From NCBI GenBank assembly GCA_003281255.1, contig QCCL01000013.1, forward strand, positions 1 to 43,498: 43,498 bases of DNA. Direction: 5' to 3'. The stretch comes from Prochlorococcus sp. AG-347-L02. GTDB taxonomy: Bacteria > Cyanobacteriota > Cyanobacteriia > PCC-6307 > Cyanobiaceae. The notes under the pieces were generated by a model. The model saw only the letters and a list, made by a program, of their open reading frames with translations, did no database searches and was not told the origin of the DNA. Every line of letters starts with the position of its first letter. Within the stretch, counting starts at the first letter, position 1. Of the stretch, positions 1 to 9,059 are shown in pieces. The translations under genes were made by a program, and so were the position numbers.

Positions 1-17
1 ATTAAGGACTTTTCTGT

Positions 18-1820
18 ATGCGCGTGACAACCTCATTTCCTCTGGGGACACTTCGTGACACACCTTCTGAAGCTGAGATTATTTCACATCAACTACTCTT
101 AAAAGCTGGGTATATTCGAAGAGTTAACAGCGGTATTTATGCATACATGCCACTAATGCTTAGAGTTATTGAAAAAATATCCGCAATAATAGAGAAAGAA
201 CTTAATAGTATTGGTTGTACAAAATTACTATTACCCCAACTTCATCCTGCAGATTTATGGAAAAAAAGTGAAAGGTGGGAAGGATATACCGCTGGTGAAG
301 GAATAATGTTTAATCTCAAAGATAGACAAGGTAAAGAATTTGGATTAGCACCAACTCACGAAGAGGTGATCACGAGTATTGCATCAGAGACCATCAACTC
401 CTATAAGCAATTACCTCAATGTTTTTACCAAATTCAGACAAAATTTAGAGATGAAATAAGGCCAAGGTTTGGATTGATGAGAAGTAGAGAATTCATAATG
501 AAAGATGGTTATTCTTTTCATTCTTCAGAAAACGATCTGGCTTCTTTCTATGAAAAGGTGGGCAATGCTTATGAAAATATTTTTAAATCTTGTGGACTGC
601 AGACAGTAGGGGTTGAAGCTGATAGTGGAGCAATTGGCGGTGCTTCATCTAAAGAATTTATGGTCACTGCTGATGCTGGAGAAGATTCCATTTTGTTCAC
701 TCAAAGTGGTTCTTATGCTGCCAATATCGAAAAAGCTGTTTCTCTACCCTCTCAACCTATTCCACTAAAAGATAATATTGCAGATTGGTTGGAAACGCCT
801 AATCAAAAAACAATCCTAGAAGTTTGCGATAATAACAATTTAGACCCAAGTCAGATTATTAAAGTAGTAATATTTCTTGCACAGTTCGAAGGTGACTTTA
901 ATGTCCCAATTCTTGCATGCATAAGAGGCGATCAACACATTAATGAAGTAAAGCTCTTTAACTTAATCAATAAACTTCATCACTTCAATCTCCTTAATCT
1001 TAAAAAGATTGAAGACAAAAATACTATCGAAAAAAATCTAGTTGATTTACCCTTAGGTTTTATCGGGCCAGATTTAGATAATAAAACTATTAAAGCTAGT
1101 TCTAATTGGGAAAAAAAATGGACAAGAATAATTGACCATTCTGCAAGTGACCTTTCAAAGTTTATAAGTGGAGGAAATAAAGTTAATTTCCATAAAGTTT
1201 TTCAAGAATTTTCTTTTGATTGGAAAGACTATCTAATTGGGGATATCAGGAATGCCAAAAAAGGAGATAAAATAAGTATTTATGACGATGAAGAACTTAA
1301 AGAAAAAAAAGGTATCGAGATTGGACATATTTTCCAACTAGGTCAGAAATATAGTGAAAAACTAAATGCAAAGTTCTCTGATAAGGAAGGCCAGTTAAAA
1401 AATTTATGGATGGGTTGTTACGGAATAGGAGTGACAAGAATAGCTCAAGCTGCTATCGAACAGAATCATGATCAAAAAGGAATTTGTTGGCCTATCCAGA
1501 TTTCTCCTTTTGAAGTTATTATTATCCCAACAAACCTAAAAGATCCTATTCAAAGTGATCTTACTGAGCAAATCTATAACAACTTTTTAATTAATAAAAT
1601 TGATGTCCTTCTTGATGATAGAAACGATAGAGCTGGAGTGAAATTTAAAGATGCGGAATTAATTGGTATTCCTTTTCAGATAATTGTTGGAAGAGATTCT
1701 ATTAATAAAGAAGTAGAACTTTTATGCAGAACAAATAATACTAAGCTTAAAATTAGTACTGATAAATTGTTAGAAACATTTATTTCCGAATCTGAAATAA
1801 TGTACAATAAAAAGTCTTGA
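18..1820 (+). CDS. proS: Prolyl-tRNA synthetase (bacterial type)
   Basis: Charges tRNA-Pro with proline in the cytoplasm. At 600 residues it has the size of bacterial-type ProRS. The class II catalytic core is split by an editing (INS) domain at about residues 225-400. Visible core motifs include RPRFGLMRSREFIMKDGYSF near residue 150 and GCYGIGVTRIAQAA near 465. The C-terminal 100 residues look like the anticodon-binding domain, with DDRNDRAGVKFKDAELIG. The ATG is preceded by AAGGA at 4-8, a reasonable ribosome site. psb27 follows after 26 nt on the same strand and may share its transcript. The family call is secure. Confidence 0.97.
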   Translation: MRVTTSFPLGTLRDTPSEAEIISHQLLLKAGYIRRVNSGIYAYMPLMLRVIEKISAIIEKELNSIGCTKLLLPQLHPADLWKKSERWEGYTAGEGIMFNLKDRQGKEFGLAPTHEEVITSIASETINSYKQLPQCFYQIQTKFRDEIRPRFGLMRSREFIMKDGYSFHSSENDLASFYEKVGNAYENIFKSCGLQTVGVEADSGAIGGASSKEFMVTADAGEDSILFTQSGSYAANIEKAVSLPSQPIPLKDNIADWLETPNQKTILEVCDNNNLDPSQIIKVVIFLAQFEGDFNVPILACIRGDQHINEVKLFNLINKLHHFNLLNLKKIEDKNTIEKNLVDLPLGFIGPDLDNKTIKASSNWEKKWTRIIDHSASDLSKFISGGNKVNFHKVFQEFSFDWKDYLIGDIRNAKKGDKISIYDDEELKEKKGIEIGHIFQLGQKYSEKLNAKFSDKEGQLKNLWMGCYGIGVTRIAQAAIEQNHDQKGICWPIQISPFEVIIIPTNLKDPIQSDLTEQIYNNFLINKIDVLLDDRNDRAGVKFKDAELIGIPFQIIVGRDSINKEVELLCRTNNTKLKISTDKLLETFISESEIMYNKKS

Positions 1821-1846
1821 GGCTTATTTTTTTTGGGAGCTAAGTT

Positions 1847-2284
1847 ATGTTACTGAAATGGACATCAAAATTATTTTTTAAGAATCTTACCAAAGCTATA
1901 TCTTATGCAATATCATTAATTGTTGTTTTTACACTATTTAGTTCCCCTTCCATAGCTGCAAAAACCGCTATGACAGGTGATTATACTAAAGATACAATCT
2001 CAGTTGTTAAAACATTACAAACAGCTGTTGATACTCCAAAAGATTCTCCAAATAAAGATGAAGTAAGAAGTGAGGCTCTTACACTAATAACTGACTATAT
2101 TTCAAGATACAGAAATAGAGGGATGGTGAATAAAACGCAATCATTTACCACAATGCAAACAGCATTAAATGCTATGGCAGGTCATTACAAAAACTTTGCA
2201 AGTAGACCTTTACCAGATAAGCTTAAAGAGCGTTTAACCAAAGAATTTTCTCTTGCTGAAAAAATGGTTTTAAGAGAAAGTTGA
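1847..2284 (+). CDS. psb27: Photosystem II assembly/repair factor Psb27
   Basis: Psb27 binds lumenal CP43 in PSII intermediates and holds the complex ready for Mn-cluster assembly during repair. The mature part matches the family well: GDYTKDTISVVKTL, then the helical DYISRYRNRG and SFTTMQTALNAMAGHY segments. The length (145 residues with leader) is normal. The N-terminus is a basic, hydrophobic export leader (about residues 1-38) ending SSPSIAA. In most cyanobacterial Psb27 proteins the leader ends in a lipobox with Cys. Here there is no Cys in the whole protein, so a soluble lumenal form is inferred. GGGAG lies just upstream of the ATG. Confidence 0.93.
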   Translation: MLLKWTSKLFFKNLTKAISYAISLIVVFTLFSSPSIAAKTAMTGDYTKDTISVVKTLQTAVDTPKDSPNKDEVRSEALTLITDYISRYRNRGMVNKTQSFTTMQTALNAMAGHYKNFASRPLPDKLKERLTKEFSLAEKMVLRES

Positions 2285-2311
2285 TACAATTCATTTACTT
2301 TTTAAAAGTAA

Positions 2312-3676
<1,365 letters not shown>

Positions 3677-3691
3677 TTTAATTTCAAATTA

Positions 3692-4696
3692 ATGAAGGGA
3701 TCCTTTAGACATTTTGAACATAATAAAAAGGTCGATCTCATTGGTCTGGGCAACGCAATAGTAGATATTATTGTAAATATTGAAGATGAGTTTCTTGAAA
3801 TAAATAATCTGGATAAAGGATCAATGAATCTAATTAATTCTGATGAATCTCAGAGATTGTTAGAAAATTGCAAAGTGATCAAACAAATTTCAGGTGGGTC
3901 CTCAGCAAATACCGTTGTTTCTTTAGCAGAATTAGGCAATCACGTGCAGTTTATTGGAAGAGTTAAAAATGATCAATTTGGGAATTTTTTTTCTGACGAT
4001 ATAAAAAAAAGTAAAACTATATTTAATACTCCACCAACTATTGAAGGTGCTCCAACAGCTCATTCAATTATTTTGGTTACACCTGATGCACAAAGAACTA
4101 TGTGCACTTACTTAGGAGCATCTGTAGAGTTTGAACCAAAAGACATTGACTTCACTGTAATTAAGGAAAGTAAATACTTATATTTAGAAGGATATTTATG
4201 GGACAGCGAATTAGCTAAAAAAGCTTTTATTAAAGCCGCCCAAATTGCAAAACAATCTAATACAAAAATAATCCTTTCTTTGTCTGATTCATTTTGTGTA
4301 GATAGACATCGTAAGAGTTTCTTGGAATTAATTTATGAATATGTAGATATTGTTTTTTGTAATGAATCCGAGGTGTTAAGTCTATTTAAAAATGATAAAT
4401 TAGCAAGATGCCAAGAAGACCTATCTTCCTTATGTGAATTAGTCATAATAACTCTTGGAAGTAATGGTTCTCTCATAGTTAACAAAAATAATGTTGAAAT
4501 AATTGAGTCAATTAAGAAAGGTAAGATTATTGATACTACAGGAGCGGGAGATATCTATGCGGGAGGATTTATCCATGGATTAATAAACAATTGTTCCCTC
4601 AAAAAATGCGGAGAGATAGCTTCAATTTGTGCGGGGCAAATAATTACGCAATTAGGGTCAAGATCTGATATTGATCTTAAAGAGTTAATAAAATAA
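3692..4696 (+). CDS. PfkB-family carbohydrate/nucleoside kinase (adenosine kinase-like)
   Basis: A ribokinase/PfkB-fold kinase that phosphorylates a sugar or nucleoside using ATP. The N-terminal signature GLGNAIVDIIVNIED, the GGSSANTVVSLAELG substrate-binding segment near residues 70-85 and the C-terminal catalytic motif DTTGAGDIYAGGF near 281 are all intact. The general form resembles the adenosine kinase-like branch common in cyanobacteria, and its position 15 nt after purA fits purine salvage. Substrate specificity cannot be read from the sequence. The convergent cutA gene ends 6 nt beyond the stop. Confidence 0.88.
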   Translation: MKGSFRHFEHNKKVDLIGLGNAIVDIIVNIEDEFLEINNLDKGSMNLINSDESQRLLENCKVIKQISGGSSANTVVSLAELGNHVQFIGRVKNDQFGNFFSDDIKKSKTIFNTPPTIEGAPTAHSIILVTPDAQRTMCTYLGASVEFEPKDIDFTVIKESKYLYLEGYLWDSELAKKAFIKAAQIAKQSNTKIILSLSDSFCVDRHRKSFLELIYEYVDIVFCNESEVLSLFKNDKLARCQEDLSSLCELVIITLGSNGSLIVNKNNVEIIESIKKGKIIDTTGAGDIYAGGFIHGLINNCSLKKCGEIASICAGQIITQLGSRSDIDLKELIK

Positions 4697-4702
4697 ATTT
4701 AA

Positions 4703-5008
4703 TCAAATAGTCTTATTCAACCAATCATAATATTTCATCTCAGCATTGTATTTTTTGTAAATAATTTGAGGGACATCATATGTGGAATTTTTATTTACGA
4801 AATCAATTAAACAATCTTTAAATTCTAGTTTACTTTTTATTATGATTTCAAACTCTTTACTTTCTTCAATATCATCATCCCACTTATAAATTGAAAAAAT
4901 TTGCTTTATAGAAACACAAGCTGCAAGTTTATTTTGTATTAGTAATTTAGCCATTCGCAAAGCATTTGCATTACTTGATTCAGTTGTGATCAAAACTAAT
5001 ACTTCCAT
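4703..5008 (-). CDS. cutA: CutA-like divalent cation tolerance protein
   Basis: CutA1 proteins are small trimers related in fold to PII signalling proteins. They are linked to metal tolerance, though their mechanism is not settled. The 101-residue product has the family features: beta strand VLVLITTESSNANALRMAKLL, the conserved LAACVSI near residues 31-37, then IYKWDDDIEE and the TYDVPQIIY segment near 80. Its length is normal. It lies 13 nt downstream of cobK on the same strand, so the two may be co-transcribed. The gene is convergent with the PfkB-type kinase. Confidence 0.9.
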   Translation of the reverse strand: MEVLVLITTESSNANALRMAKLLIQNKLAACVSIKQIFSIYKWDDDIEESKEFEIIIKSKLEFKDCLIDFVNKNSTYDVPQIIYKKYNAEMKYYDWLNKTI

Positions 5009-5021
5009 AATGAATTAAACA

Positions 5022-5819
5022 TCAATATTTTTTAATTATGTGATTTATCAAATTGTGATATTGATCAAAAGAGTAAGAATAATCATTTTTAACTTTCGGC
5101 CTTTTAACCAAAAATAACTTCATTTTACTTCCAGAAACTATACTCTCCCAGCTTTTCTGAGAATAACTTCCAGATTCTCTACATAAAACATAATCTATCT
5201 CCCAAAAATCACAAAGTTTTTTTTCTAAAATGTTTTTTTTATTTTTACTAGGTTCAAGTATCGCTATGTTTGAATTTTTAATACATGATCCAAAAGCTTT
5301 AGTTATACTTTCATAAGTTGGAAGTACCCTTGTAAATACATTTGCTTTACAATTCATATAATAATTAGCTGTATCGTTAAGGAACCTTGATCCTATTGCA
5401 AGAAGAATATTCTTATTCTCAATATCAACGTTATTTACATCCTTTAAATCATCAATATAAAAAAAATTATTAGTATTATTTATTAGAGATTTCCTTTCAA
5501 ATAGTAAAAGAGGTGTATTAATCTCTTTACATGCATTGTTAAGATTTTTAGAAATTATTATGGCAAACGGATGTGTAGCATCGACAACACATGTGATTCT
5601 ATTTTTATTTATGAAATTAATAATTTGATCTTTATTATTTAATTTCCCCGTAATGATATGTAACTTTGGATTCTCAATATAAGCTTGCCCTGCTTTATAA
5701 GTTAAAACACTTACAAAGACTGAATAATTAAGTTCAAGAAGCCTATTAGCAATTACAGGTCCATCAGAAGTTCCTGATAGGATCCAAACATTTTTATAGC
5801 AATTTCCTTGATTCTGCAT
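5022..5819 (-). CDS. cobK: Precorrin-6A reductase CobK/CbiJ
   Basis: Reduces the precorrin-6A macrocycle with NADPH in cobalamin synthesis. The 265-residue product shows the family N-terminus WILSGTSDGPVIANRLLEL, TYKAGQAY, and the signature CVVDATHPFAIIISKNL near residues 75-92. A later conserved region carries VLCRESGSYSQKSWE (usually a Gly/Glu-rich substrate contact). Divergence from better-known CobK proteins is considerable, but the three motifs in order make the call good. It sits upstream of cutA on the same strand and is divergent from ssb, with only 28 nt between the two start codons. Confidence 0.85.
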   Translation of the reverse strand: MQNQGNCYKNVWILSGTSDGPVIANRLLELNYSVFVSVLTYKAGQAYIENPKLHIITGKLNNKDQIINFINKNRITCVVDATHPFAIIISKNLNNACKEINTPLLLFERKSLINNTNNFFYIDDLKDVNNVDIENKNILLAIGSRFLNDTANYYMNCKANVFTRVLPTYESITKAFGSCIKNSNIAILEPSKNKKNILEKKLCDFWEIDYVLCRESGSYSQKSWESIVSGSKMKLFLVKRPKVKNDYSYSFDQYHNLINHIIKKY

Positions 5820-5847
5820 CAGTATGTCTTTAATTAAATAGTAAGTA

Positions 5848-6273
5848 ATGAATCATTGTTTAATTCAGGCGGTCATTAATAGCGCACCCCAAATGAGGTA
5901 TACAAAAGAAAACCAAACTCCAATTGCAGAAATGATTGTTAATTTTAAAGGATTACGTAGTGAAGATCCAGCCAGAGATCTCAAGATCATAGGATGGGGG
6001 AATATTGCCCAAGAAATGGTGGATGAACTAAAGGAGGGGCAGAATATTGTTATTGAGGGACGTCTAAAGATGAATTCTGTCACTAGAAAAGACGGAACGA
6101 AAGAAAAGCAACCAGAACTAACAGCTTCAAAAATTCATCAAATATCGCCAGTTGATGTTATCAAGTCTGATCAAAAAGAAAATAATGAGTCATTTGAAAA
6201 AAAAGAAAGCACCAAAAATTCCAGTTGGGATAGCTCACCTTTAGTACCTGAAGTTGATGAAATACCTTTTTAA
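5848..6273 (+). CDS. ssb: Single-stranded DNA-binding protein
   Basis: Coats single-stranded DNA during replication, repair and recombination. The OB-fold domain spans about residues 1-105, with TPIAEMIVNFKG, LKIIGWGNIAQE and IVIEGRLKMNS, which is the cyanobacterial variant of the SSB core. An acidic, low-complexity linker follows (about 106-134). The protein ends in DEIPF, the acidic-hydrophobic tip by which SSB recruits partners such as PriA. At 141 residues it is a short but normal SSB. The start ATG lies 28 nt from the divergent cobK start, so promoter elements must be very compact. Confidence 0.9.
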   Translation: MNHCLIQAVINSAPQMRYTKENQTPIAEMIVNFKGLRSEDPARDLKIIGWGNIAQEMVDELKEGQNIVIEGRLKMNSVTRKDGTKEKQPELTASKIHQISPVDVIKSDQKENNESFEKKESTKNSSWDSSPLVPEVDEIPF

Positions 6274-6274
6274 A

Positions 6275-6457
6275 TCAAATATCAACATTATTTTCTTGAA
6301 CACTTATAATTAATTTGCTTATTTTTCTTTCAAGTGCGGCAAGTTCGCTTCTAATTTCTGACCATTTACCCTTATCAAGGTTTTCTAATAGCCATGCTCT
6401 ATCTTGATCAAGTTTAAAAATTAAATCACCTTGATTTGCAGTATTAGGATCTTGCAT
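6275..6457 (-). CDS. Small conserved-looking protein, function unknown
   Basis: A 60-residue protein I do not recognise beyond its likely conservation in marine picocyanobacteria. It is mostly helical and charged, with a central DQDRAWLLENLDKGKWSEI and a C-terminal heptad-like stretch (LAALERKISKLIISV) that could form a short coiled coil. There is no signal peptide, Cys or metal motif. The gene fills the whole gap between ssb (convergent, one base between stop codons) and the DUF2854 gene (divergent, 42 nt). This fit and the coherent composition favour a real gene. Confidence 0.6.
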   Translation of the reverse strand: MQDPNTANQGDLIFKLDQDRAWLLENLDKGKWSEIRSELAALERKISKLIISVQENNVDI

Positions 6458-6499
6458 AACACTTGTTAGACCATTTAAAACTCATTCTACTAAATCAAA

Positions 6500-7030
6500 A
6501 TGAAGAAATACCTATCGCCTGGAAACTTAATCGTAACCGCTGGAGGTATATTAGCTTTTGTGGGAATGACTGCTTATTTTACAGACTCAGTAAATTTAAG
6601 TGTACCTACTTTTTTTTATGGAGTTCCTATTTTTTTAATTGGATTAGGTTTAAAGACTTCCGAAATTCCTCCTGTAGAGTTGTTTGACAAGACAAGTTTT
6701 GCGACTAATAAATTTAATAGACCAAAAGAATTAACAGCACTAGTTAAAGATGTTACAAGATGGAGATATGGGATAAAAGCTCATCTTGAATCGTCATTAG
6801 AATCTTTAAATTTGTGGGACGAGGATAATCCCCCTCAACTAAAAGAAATAGAAGAAATTACAAAGGAAGAAAAAAATGGTCTCAGAATGCGTTTCGAATT
6901 AAACGCCGTCCCTCTAGAAAAATGGATTGAAAAACAAGAAAGATTAAACAGGTTTTTCGTCAAAGGTCTTGAATCAGAATTTATTATCGACGATAATAAA
7001 AAAGAATTTGATTTTATTCTCTTTTATTGA
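6500..7030 (+). CDS. DUF2854 family membrane protein
   Basis: A 176-residue protein of a family known from cyanobacteria and plastid lineages whose function is not established. Two hydrophobic segments lie near the N-terminus: about residues 9-29 (LIVTAGGILAFVGMTAYFT) and 35-52 (VPTFFYGVPIFLIGLGLK). A soluble C-terminal domain of about 120 residues follows, with LTALVKDVTRWRYG and a charged EEITKEEKNGLRMRFEL region. The likely location is the thylakoid or plasma membrane with the C-terminal part in the cytoplasm. argB follows 64 nt downstream on the same strand. Confidence 0.75.
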   Translation: MKKYLSPGNLIVTAGGILAFVGMTAYFTDSVNLSVPTFFYGVPIFLIGLGLKTSEIPPVELFDKTSFATNKFNRPKELTALVKDVTRWRYGIKAHLESSLESLNLWDEDNPPQLKEIEEITKEEKNGLRMRFELNAVPLEKWIEKQERLNRFFVKGLESEFIIDDNKKEFDFILFY

Positions 7031-7094
7031 ATAAAGGGATATATTTGTAAAAACCTAATTTCTCAATTCAATCAAGTTTTAATGAATTTTAATA

Positions 7095-7946
7095 ATGAAT
7101 GATTCTCAAAGAGTATCAATATTAAGCGAAGCACTCCCATATATACAAAGTTTCTCAGGTAGAAAAATTGTTATCAAGTATGGTGGCTCAGTTATGGAGA
7201 ATGATAATTTAAAAAATGCTTTTTTTAGGGACATAGCACTTTTATCAACCGTTGGGGTTTGTCCGATAGTAATTCATGGAGGTGGACCCGAGATTAATAA
7301 TTGGTTAAAGAAATTAGAAATATCTCCTAAATTCGAAAATGGATTAAGAATTACTGATCAAAAAACAATGGAAATTGTCGAGATGGTTCTAATGGGTAGA
7401 GTTAACAAACAAATTGTAAAAGGCATTAATAAAACTGGATCCTTAGCTGTGGGAATATCAGGTCTTGATGGGAACTTAATCCAATCTAGAGAACTAGGAG
7501 ATGGGAGCCATGGGTTAGTGGGGGAGGTTACAAAAATCAATCCTGAAATATTAGATCCTCTTATTTCTAAGGGATATATCCCTATTATTTCTAGTATTGG
7601 ATCAACCTTGGAGGGTATTTCCCATAACATCAATGCAGATTTTGTTGCTGGAGAAATTGCTGCTGCAATAAATGCAGAAAAACTTATTTTGCTTACTGAT
7701 ACTCAAGGGATTTTAAAAGAAAAAGATAACAAAAATAGTCTTGTTGAAAAGACGAATCTCAAAGAGGCAAGAGATTTTATTGATAAAAAAATTGTGACTG
7801 AAGGTATGATTCCAAAGACAGAATGCTGTATAAGAGCTTTAGCTCAAGGAGTTAAAGCAGCTCACATAATTGATGGGAGAATAGAACATTCATTACTTCT
7901 TGAAATTTTTACAAATTCCGGAATAGGTACGATGATAGTCGCCTAA
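7095..7946 (+). CDS. argB: Acetylglutamate kinase
   Basis: Phosphorylates N-acetylglutamate in the second, usually rate-controlling step of arginine synthesis. The 283-residue product has the amino-acid-kinase signatures [11 protein letters not shown] near residue 24, [12 protein letters not shown] near 61, and [10 protein letters not shown] near 120. LLTDTQGIL near 200 and GGMI-type [14 protein letters not shown] near 235 follow. The N-terminal helix (residues 2-20, [15 protein letters not shown]) is the kind present in arginine-inhibited, hexameric enzymes. In cyanobacteria these are activated by the nitrogen regulator PII, so PII control is likely here but inferred. The DUF3153 gene begins 3 nt after the stop. 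Confidence 0.96.
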   Translation: MNDSQRVSILSEALPYIQSFSGRKIVIKYGGSVMENDNLKNAFFRDIALLSTVGVCPIVIHGGGPEINNWLKKLEISPKFENGLRITDQKTMEIVEMVLMGRVNKQIVKGINKTGSLAVGISGLDGNLIQSRELGDGSHGLVGEVTKINPEILDPLISKGYIPIISSIGSTLEGISHNINADFVAGEIAAAINAEKLILLTDTQGILKEKDNKNSLVEKTNLKEARDFIDKKIVTEGMIPKTECCIRALAQGVKAAHIIDGRIEHSLLLEIFTNSGIGTMIVA

Positions 7947-7949
7947 CCC

Positions 7950-9059
7950 ATGGAAACTTATGAGCAAGTTTTAGAAACAGTAGAATTTGCTTTAGCTAAA
8001 GGTGAGTATCATTTTTGTATTGAATTTCTTTTGCCCATAATCGAATCTTTTCCTTTATCAAGCAAAGAGGGAGTAAATTTAAGAACAATCTTAATTACTG
8101 CTCTTTGTGGTATCAATAAAAAGGAGGAGGCTAAAAGATTTTGTAAAGAACTTCTAAAATCTTACGATAATAAGACTAGAGAAAATGCAAAATATTTGAT
8201 GGAAGTTATAGACTCTCCTGACATTAAAAAGCCAGAAAATTGGAATGTACAGTTTGAAAGCGACCCATTACTAAATAAAAAATCTCTTAACTCACTGCGC
8301 AAAAAAAGAGAAGTATTGAAGAAAAAAAAATTTATTAATGTAACTGAGACTCCAACTGGTGAAACAAAACCCTTTCAGAAAGGCTTTTCACTGATCATTT
8401 TTTTAATACTATTATTATTAATTCCACTTTTAAGTGGCTGCGTTAAAGTTGTGGATACCCTTGATCTAAGTGAACTTGATTCAATAACCAATAATTTAGT
8501 GATAGAAAGTAAATACTTAAAGAAATTCCCTTGGCAATTAAAATTTGAAGAGAAGATGAAAGGTATTTTTCCCGACGCGGAAATTGAACAAGACGAATCA
8601 GCCTTTTCTTTGAAACATAAAAATCTCAATTTAGAGGATACAAAGCAAGTTCTTAAAATCACCCAAAATACAGCTGGAGATTTAGCGGGAGAATCAACAA
8701 ATATAGAAATTAATACTACTCAAAAAAACTTCATTTTTTTTAAAAAATACTTTTACAGGTTAGATTTGGATCTAAATTCTATTCAAGGTATTGATAATTT
8801 AGAACTTATTTTCAAAATTATTCACCCTAATAAAGCTACCCTAACTGATAAAAATAATTCAAACATAGAAATCACAAAAAATCTAATAACTTGGAATTTA
8901 AATCAAGGGCAGCTAAATAGTCTTGAATTTTCTTTCTGGAGCCTCAACAAACTTTTGATTGGGATATCTATTCTTTTAATAATTATAATATTTGCTTATT
9001 TATTAAGACTATATAGATTTAAATTAGGTTCGGATTTACCTCAACTTCCATCAAAGTAA
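7950..9059 (+). CDS. DUF3153-containing protein with N-terminal helical domain
   Basis: A 369-residue protein in two parts. Residues 1-90 are helical with TPR-like character (YHFCIEFLLPIIESFP, TALCGINKKEEAKRFCKELL). After a Lys-rich linker come a hydrophobic segment (about 145-161) and LLSGCVKV with Cys163, exactly like a lipoprotein signal but internal. The following domain resembles DUF3153, which usually starts at that lipobox. A C-terminal membrane helix lies at about 336-356, then a basic tail. I infer an inner-membrane or thylakoid protein with an exported middle domain. Function is unknown. It follows argB by 3 nt, and its stop abuts that of convergent priA. Confidence 0.7.
   Translation: METYEQVLETVEFALAKGEYHFCIEFLLPIIESFPLSSKEGVNLRTILITALCGINKKEEAKRFCKELLKSYDNKTRENAKYLMEVIDSPDIKKPENWNVQFESDPLLNKKSLNSLRKKREVLKKKKFINVTETPTGETKPFQKGFSLIIFLILLLLIPLLSGCVKVVDTLDLSELDSITNNLVIESKYLKKFPWQLKFEEKMKGIFPDAEIEQDESAFSLKHKNLNLEDTKQVLKITQNTAGDLAGESTNIEINTTQKNFIFFKKYFYRLDLDLNSIQGIDNLELIFKIIHPNKATLTDKNNSNIEITKNLITWNLNQGQLNSLEFSFWSLNKLLIGISILLIIIIFAYLLRLYRFKLGSDLPQLPSK

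Noticed and set aside
6463..6687. Open frame on the plus strand within the DUF2854 region
   Set aside because: It is an alternative frame of the DUF2854 gene with Cys/Phe/Tyr-rich nonsense-like composition. The overlapping longer frame matches a family.
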